A DNA stretch of 18,272 nucleotides, from contig CANQMB010000012.1 of NCBI GenBank assembly GCA_947624845.1, forward strand, positions 1-18,272, read 5' to 3'. Below the pieces are notes generated by a model, which saw only the letters and a list, made by a program, of their open reading frames with translations, had not been told where the DNA came from and ran no database searches. A program made the translations under genes and the position numbers. Of this stretch, positions 14,433 through 18,272 are shown piece by piece (within the stretch, counting starts at the first letter, position 1; each line of letters begins with the position of its first letter). The DNA is from an uncultured Bacilli bacterium (GTDB lineage: Bacteria; Bacillota_I; Bacilli_A; RF39; UBA660).

Positions 14433-16400
14433 TTAACTTTTTTTACTATTTGTTAATTTTTCATCGAAAACGTGGTCGTCTAAAGTAGGCTCGGTTCCTT
14501 TAATAAAATACATTAACTTTTTTTTAGGACTATCTTCTGTTGCCGGTTTACCAGAAATTGGTTCTACTAGAACGCTAGAGACATTTTCTGGAACTTGATA
14601 CCAACGATCTTTTTTTCCTTTTTCATAAAATTCCATTGTTTTATACCACACGTTTTGTGCATATTTATATTCTTTGGTCGAAAGATTTTGATTTTCATCA
14701 TATCCGACCCAAACAGCGGTGACAATATCTGGATTATAGCCAATATACCAATTGTCAGTTTCTGTTGTCCCCGATTTTAAAGCATACTTATGTGTAAGCT
14801 TCGGTGCTAGGGAAATGGCAGTTGGATAATTATAGTCAATATAGTCTTTATCATAAGTTCCCGTAAGCATATTATTTAAAATAAAAGTAAGGCTAGAATT
14901 TAAGACTTTTGTTTTTTTCTTTTTTGCTTGATATAAAACTTTGCCATTCGAGTCTTCTACTTTTTCAATTAGATGGGGTTGAACTTGGTAGCCTTCATTG
15001 GCAAAAGCACTGTAGCCGGCCGCCATTTCAATAATATTGATTTCTTTCGTTCCTAAAGGTAAGGACGCAACATCATCCAACTTCGCTGTAATTCCCACTC
15101 TTTTGGCTACGTCGATTAAGGCATCACTTCCTAAAAATAAGTGAGTTTTTACTGCATATATATTTTCAGAGTAGGCAATGGCAGTTGCCATAGAAATTGG
15201 TTTTTCTCCGTAAAGATCATTATAATTTTTAGGAGAGTAGGTGTTGTTATTTGCAAATGTAAAGGTTGTTTTTTCACTAGTAAAAGAACTGCTGGAAGTA
15301 AAGCCATTTTCTAAAGCTGCATAATAAAGATAGGGTTTCATCGTCGAGCCAACTTGCCGAACGGCATCCGTCGCCCGATTATATTGAGATTTTTGATAAT
15401 CTCTGCCACCAACTAAAGCGACGATTCCTCCTGTTTTTGGATTCATCATGACTGTAGAAATTTGTAATTTTTCAACTCCTTGAAATTCTTCTTGAATTAT
15501 ATTCTCTAAATTTGTTTGAGCTTCTAAATTTAAATTGGTATAAATTTTTAACCCTTTAGTTTTTGAATAAGAATTGGGTATTGAATCGATTTTTTCTAAT
15601 TCTTTTAGTACAGCATCTTGATAATACATAACCGTATTTGGCGTGTTGACGTTTTCTTGATTTGAAAACTCTAAAGGCGTTTTATAAGCTTTCTCTTTTT
15701 CTTTTTCTGTAATCATTTTATTTTTTACCATTAAATTTAATACGAGTAATTGTCTTTTTTTTGCCATTTTAAAATCGACCAGAGGAGAATAATTCGCTGG
15801 GGATTTGGGAATTCCAGTTAGAATTGTCGCTTCTGCTAAACTTAAATACTTCGCACTTTTATTGAAGTAAAAACGACTGGCATTTTCAATTCCATACATT
15901 CCATGTCCGTAGTTAATCGTATTTAAATATCCCTCTAAAATGGTATCTTTATCATAATGAGCTTCCATTTCAATCGTATACCACATTTCTTCTAATTTTC
16001 TTTTCCAAGTCTTATCAAAATCTAAAAATAAATTTTTAGCATATTGTTGGGTAATGGTAGAGGCTCCTTGTTCTACTGATTTGGAAGTAATATTAATATA
16101 AGTTGCTTTTAAAATTCGAAAAAGATCAAATCCTTGATGATGATAAAAGTTTTTATCTTCCGCTGCTAAAGTGGCTTGAATTAAATTAGGCGAAATATTT
16201 TTTAATTCAATCCACTTTTTAGAACCACTTCCCTGAAAAAATAAATCGCCTTGATCATCAAAAATAGCCAAACTGTTCGCCCCATTAATTTCAATTTTAG
16301 GAGAAATTTTTGCATAGGCATAGATTCCTCCAAGGCCAATCATCCCACAGATTAAAAAAAATAGAGTTATTTTTAATATTCTTTTGAAAAATTTCTTCAT
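14433..16400 (-). CDS. Class A penicillin-binding protein (PBP1A type)
   Basis: A 655-residue bifunctional peptidoglycan synthase. It has a short basic N-terminus and one transmembrane helix (about 9-30), then the GT51 glycosyltransferase domain with EDKNFYHHQGFD (catalytic E81), GASTITQQYAKNLFL, RKLEEMWYTIEME and EGYLNTINYGHGMYGI. The transpeptidase domain carries the three penicillin-binding motifs: STMK (nucleophile S352, K355), SEN (411-413) and KSGT (542-545). All catalytic residues are present. A C-terminal tail (about 600-655) is Lys/Pro/Ser-rich. The start has SD AGAAGGTGATT. It lies 59 bases upstream of gerQ on the same strand with no convincing terminator between, so readthrough into gerQ is possible. 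Whether it serves vegetative or sporulation wall synthesis cannot be told from sequence. Confidence 0.96.
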   Translation of the reverse strand: MKKFFKRILKITLFFLICGMIGLGGIYAYAKISPKIEINGANSLAIFDDQGDLFFQGSGSKKWIELKNISPNLIQATLAAEDKNFYHHQGFDLFRILKATYINITSKSVEQGASTITQQYAKNLFLDFDKTWKRKLEEMWYTIEMEAHYDKDTILEGYLNTINYGHGMYGIENASRFYFNKSAKYLSLAEATILTGIPKSPANYSPLVDFKMAKKRQLLVLNLMVKNKMITEKEKEKAYKTPLEFSNQENVNTPNTVMYYQDAVLKELEKIDSIPNSYSKTKGLKIYTNLNLEAQTNLENIIQEEFQGVEKLQISTVMMNPKTGGIVALVGGRDYQKSQYNRATDAVRQVGSTMKPYLYYAALENGFTSSSSFTSEKTTFTFANNNTYSPKNYNDLYGEKPISMATAIAYSENIYAVKTHLFLGSDALIDVAKRVGITAKLDDVASLPLGTKEINIIEMAAGYSAFANEGYQVQPHLIEKVEDSNGKVLYQAKKKKTKVLNSSLTFILNNMLTGTYDKDYIDYNYPTAISLAPKLTHKYALKSGTTETDNWYIGYNPDIVTAVWVGYDENQNLSTKEYKYAQNVWYKTMEFYEKGKKDRWYQVPENVSSVLVEPISGKPATEDSPKKKLMYFIKGTEPTLDDHVFDEKLTNSKKS

Positions 16401-16466
16401 GGAATCACCTTCTAATCTTAGTATGAAAAAATAATAATTAAATATGTATGCAATTTTTTGAAGTTA

Positions 16467-16475
16467 TGTTATAAT
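16467..16475 (+). promoter_or_regulatory. Promoter of the ywiB-like/argS pair
   Basis: Extended -10 TGTTATAAT (16467-16475). The -35 position at 17-base spacing is TATGCA (16447-16452), weak, as is common with extended -10 promoters. The predicted start is about 25 bases before the coding start. Confidence 0.62.
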
Positions 16476-16506
16476 CTAGAATAGAATTTTAAATGTGGTG
16501 AATCCT

Positions 16507-16863
16507 ATGAAAAAAAGAAATTTTTTGATGATGTTGACCAGTGAAAAAGAACAAATTCAAGAAAAAGTGGAAACTTTTTTGGAAACAGACTCCATCTACT
16601 ATTTTACTTTAAAAGATGGGAGTAAAAATCGAATTGATTTAGAAAAAGAACAGTTGATTAGAGAAACTGATGAAGCTTTGCTAAAGTTTTTCTTTCAGGA
16701 AGGAGTATGTCACATAGATCTAAAGAAAGAAAATCTTTCTTTAGATCTTCCTTTACAAGTTTCTTTAAAACAATTTGAACAAGAAAAAATAGAAGTTCTA
16801 TATTTTCTAAATGAGGAAAAATATCATTTCAAGTTAGAAGGTGAATTTAGTGAGTATAATTAA
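16507..16863 (+). CDS. DUF1934 (YwiB-like) beta-barrel protein
   Basis: A 118-residue soluble protein with alternating short strands (SIYYFTLKDGS, VCHIDLKK, LSLDLPLQVSLK, KIEVLYFLNEEKYHFKLEGEF), consistent with the calycin-like barrel of DUF1934. The main support is context: in Bacillus, ywiB of this family stands directly before argS, as here with a 14-base overlap. Sequence similarity to YwiB by eye is modest. The family has no known reaction. The ATG at 16507 is chosen because GTGGTG (16495-16500) serves as its SD. GTG codons inside that SD are less likely starts. Confidence 0.62.
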   Translation: MKKRNFLMMLTSEKEQIQEKVETFLETDSIYYFTLKDGSKNRIDLEKEQLIRETDEALLKFFFQEGVCHIDLKKENLSLDLPLQVSLKQFEQEKIEVLYFLNEEKYHFKLEGEFSEYN

Positions 16864-18272
16864 AAGTCTAGAACAAGAAGTAAAAGAGGAGATCAAAAAA
16901 GCAGGGTATGATTTAGATCATTTTGTTTTTACTCCATCCTCTCGTCCAGATCTTGGGGATTATCAAATTAATGAAGCGATGATTCTTTCTAAAAAATATG
17001 GAGAAAATCCAAGAGAAATTGCTACAAAAATTGTAGAAGTTTTAAAAGAAAATTCAAAATTTACCAATTTAAATATTGCGGGGCCAGGTTTTATTAATTT
17101 AACGTTGTCTGATTCTTTTCTAATTGAAAGTATGAACTTATTATTAGAAGATTTCAATCATAATATAGATTTTGTAGAGAAGAAAAGAATTTTAGCCGAT
17201 TACGGAGGCGCCAATATTGCCAAAACACTTCATGTAGGTCATTTGCGTTCTGCTAATATTGGAGAAGCGGTAAAAAGACTTGCTCGACTTTTAGGATATG
17301 AAGTGATCTCAGATGTTCATTTTGGAGATATTGGTCGTCAATCTGGAATGGTGATTTGGGAACTAAAAAAAAGATATCCCGATCTTCCTTATTTTAGTCC
17401 AAATTTTACGGAAGAGGATAAAGAAGTTCCTTTTACGATTACAGAAGAAGAGTTAGGAGAAATTTACCCACTGGCAAATATCAAGGCCAAAGAAGACGAA
17501 AAAATCATGGCTGAAGTTGAAGAAATTACTAAATGGGTAGAAGAAGGAAAAAAAGGTTATAAAGAATTATGGGATAAAATTAAAGAAGTCTCTAAAAAAG
17601 ATATTCAAAAAATTTATCAACAAATTCATACAGAATTTGATTTGCTCGAAGGGGAGAGCGACTGTTATCCCTATATGGAAAAGACCATAAAAAAATTAGA
17701 AGAGAGTGGAAAATTAGAAGAGAGTTGTGGTGCCAAAGTGGTTCATGTAAAAAAAGAGGAAGATGAACGCCCAATGCCACCGCTTGTCGTCATTAAATCC
17801 AATGGAGCGACCCTTTATGCAACACGGGAACTTGCGACATTATATTCTAGAATGGAAAGATTTCATCCAGATGAAATCTGGTATTTTGCCGATAATAGAC
17901 AATCTCTTTACTTTGAACAAGTCTTTCGTGCTGCGCAAATCACCGGAATTACCGATGCTAAGATAAAATTAGAATTCTTCGGTTTTGGAACGATGACCAA
18001 TGCCGATGGCACGCCATTTAAAACGAGAGATGGGGATGTCATGAGTTTAAAAGAATTAATCTCTTTAGTAAAGAAAGAAACTTTAAAACGAATCAATACA
18101 GATATGGTTGCCGCTGATAAGAGAGAAGAAACGGCTGAAATGATTGCCGCGCGATTAAAACTGAACATTACTTTTTTAAAGGAGTTTAGAGAAACCAATA
18201 ACGGCGATTTGGCAGGTATGCTGAAAGAAAAAGCAAAAGCAGAGCATCCCGGAGTATATTGGAAGCGCTTAA
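16850..18272 (+). CDS. argS: Arginyl-tRNA synthetase, truncated by the window edge
   Basis: Class I synthetase that charges tRNA-Arg. It starts with GTG at 16850, overlapping the ywiB-like gene by 14 bases, with SD AGAAGGTGA (16836-16844). The frame is open for 474 codons to the right edge. An N-terminal additional domain (about 1-105) contains SRPDLGDYQIN. The HIGH motif is HVGHLRS (128-134) after YGGANIAKT. NGATLYATRELAT (318-330) and the KMSKS-equivalent PFKTRDGDVMSL (389-400) follow. Up to about residue 434 it reads as a normal ArgS. From about 18152 to the edge (residues 435-474) it does not resemble the expected anticodon-binding domain start, where an AALK(F/Y)(A/G)DL-like segment is normal. 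The family is usually about 550-600 residues. Confidence 0.92.
   Translation, partial: MSIIKSLEQEVKEEIKKAGYDLDHFVFTPSSRPDLGDYQINEAMILSKKYGENPREIATKIVEVLKENSKFTNLNIAGPGFINLTLSDSFLIESMNLLLEDFNHNIDFVEKKRILADYGGANIAKTLHVGHLRSANIGEAVKRLARLLGYEVISDVHFGDIGRQSGMVIWELKKRYPDLPYFSPNFTEEDKEVPFTITEEELGEIYPLANIKAKEDEKIMAEVEEITKWVEEGKKGYKELWDKIKEVSKKDIQKIYQQIHTEFDLLEGESDCYPYMEKTIKKLEESGKLEESCGAKVVHVKKEEDERPMPPLVVIKSNGATLYATRELATLYSRMERFHPDEIWYFADNRQSLYFEQVFRAAQITGITDAKIKLEFFGFGTMTNADGTPFKTRDGDVMSLKELISLVKKETLKRINTDMVAADKREETAEMIAARLKLNITFLKEFRETNNGDLAGMLKEKAKAEHPGVYWKRL

Noticed and set aside
13440..16400. Inverted minus-strand block as a mobile island
   Set aside because: No integrase, transposase, terminal repeats or attachment site are visible. 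Base composition and codon use match the neighbours, and the genes are ordinary envelope and spore genes.
17763..18198. Short open frames on both strands within argS
   Set aside because: The argS frame is continuous across the region with class I synthetase motifs. These frames are its shadows.

Overview
The window is an AT-rich, densely packed stretch of bacterial chromosome. Several signs point to a low-GC Bacillota of class Bacilli. The gene order is the origin-proximal Bacilli layout (parA-parB ... ychF-rpsF-ssb-rpsR, then a GdpP-type phosphodiesterase-rplI-dnaB, walJ and rlmH). Shine-Dalgarno sites are strong, and promoters are A/T-rich with TATAAT boxes. There is a homologue of the spore protein GerQ. 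TGA is used as a stop (7251 gene, rplI, dnaB) and tryptophan is TGG, so the ordinary bacterial code applies, not the Mycoplasma code. An uncultured, probably spore-forming gut-type Bacilli lineage would fit, but that placement is inference.

Layout. (1) 8-454: a Ser/Asn/Glu-rich hypothetical protein ending at a terminator. (2) 554-4830: parA, parB, a small MscS-type channel, a DUF951 zinc-ribbon-like protein and an AbgT-family transporter, tightly packed and closed by a GAAA-loop terminator. (3) 4903-6003: ychF with its own near-consensus promoter and terminator. (4) 6142-7156: rpsF-ssb-rpsR behind a strong promoter and a structured leader that resembles the S6:S18 autoregulatory element. (5) 7251-13425: a seven-gene plus-strand run: a soluble DHH/DHHA1 phosphodiesterase, rplI, dnaB, an M23/LysM/G5 cell-wall peptidase, walJ, rlmH and ung. 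(6) 13440-16400, minus strand: a LemA-family protein, gerQ and a class A penicillin-binding protein. (7) 16507 to the right edge, plus strand: a YwiB/DUF1934-like protein overlapping argS, which is cut by the window.

How they fit together: chromosome segregation (ParAB), replication and repair (SSB, DnaB, UNG), ribosome components and modification (S6, S18, L9, RlmH, YchF) share the region with envelope genes (MscS, M23 peptidase, WalJ, PBP, LemA). No intergenic gap exceeds 300 bases. I saw no tRNA, rRNA, CRISPR array, insertion sequence or prophage gene.

Most of the window is ordinary housekeeping. The points worth a second look are the c-di-AMP phosphodiesterase homologue that lacks its usual membrane/PAS/GGDEF half and has a changed GGGGH motif; a candidate mother-cell sigma promoter in front of gerQ; an rpsF leader with CCA where CCG is expected; and an argS reading frame whose last 120 bases stop looking like ArgS.
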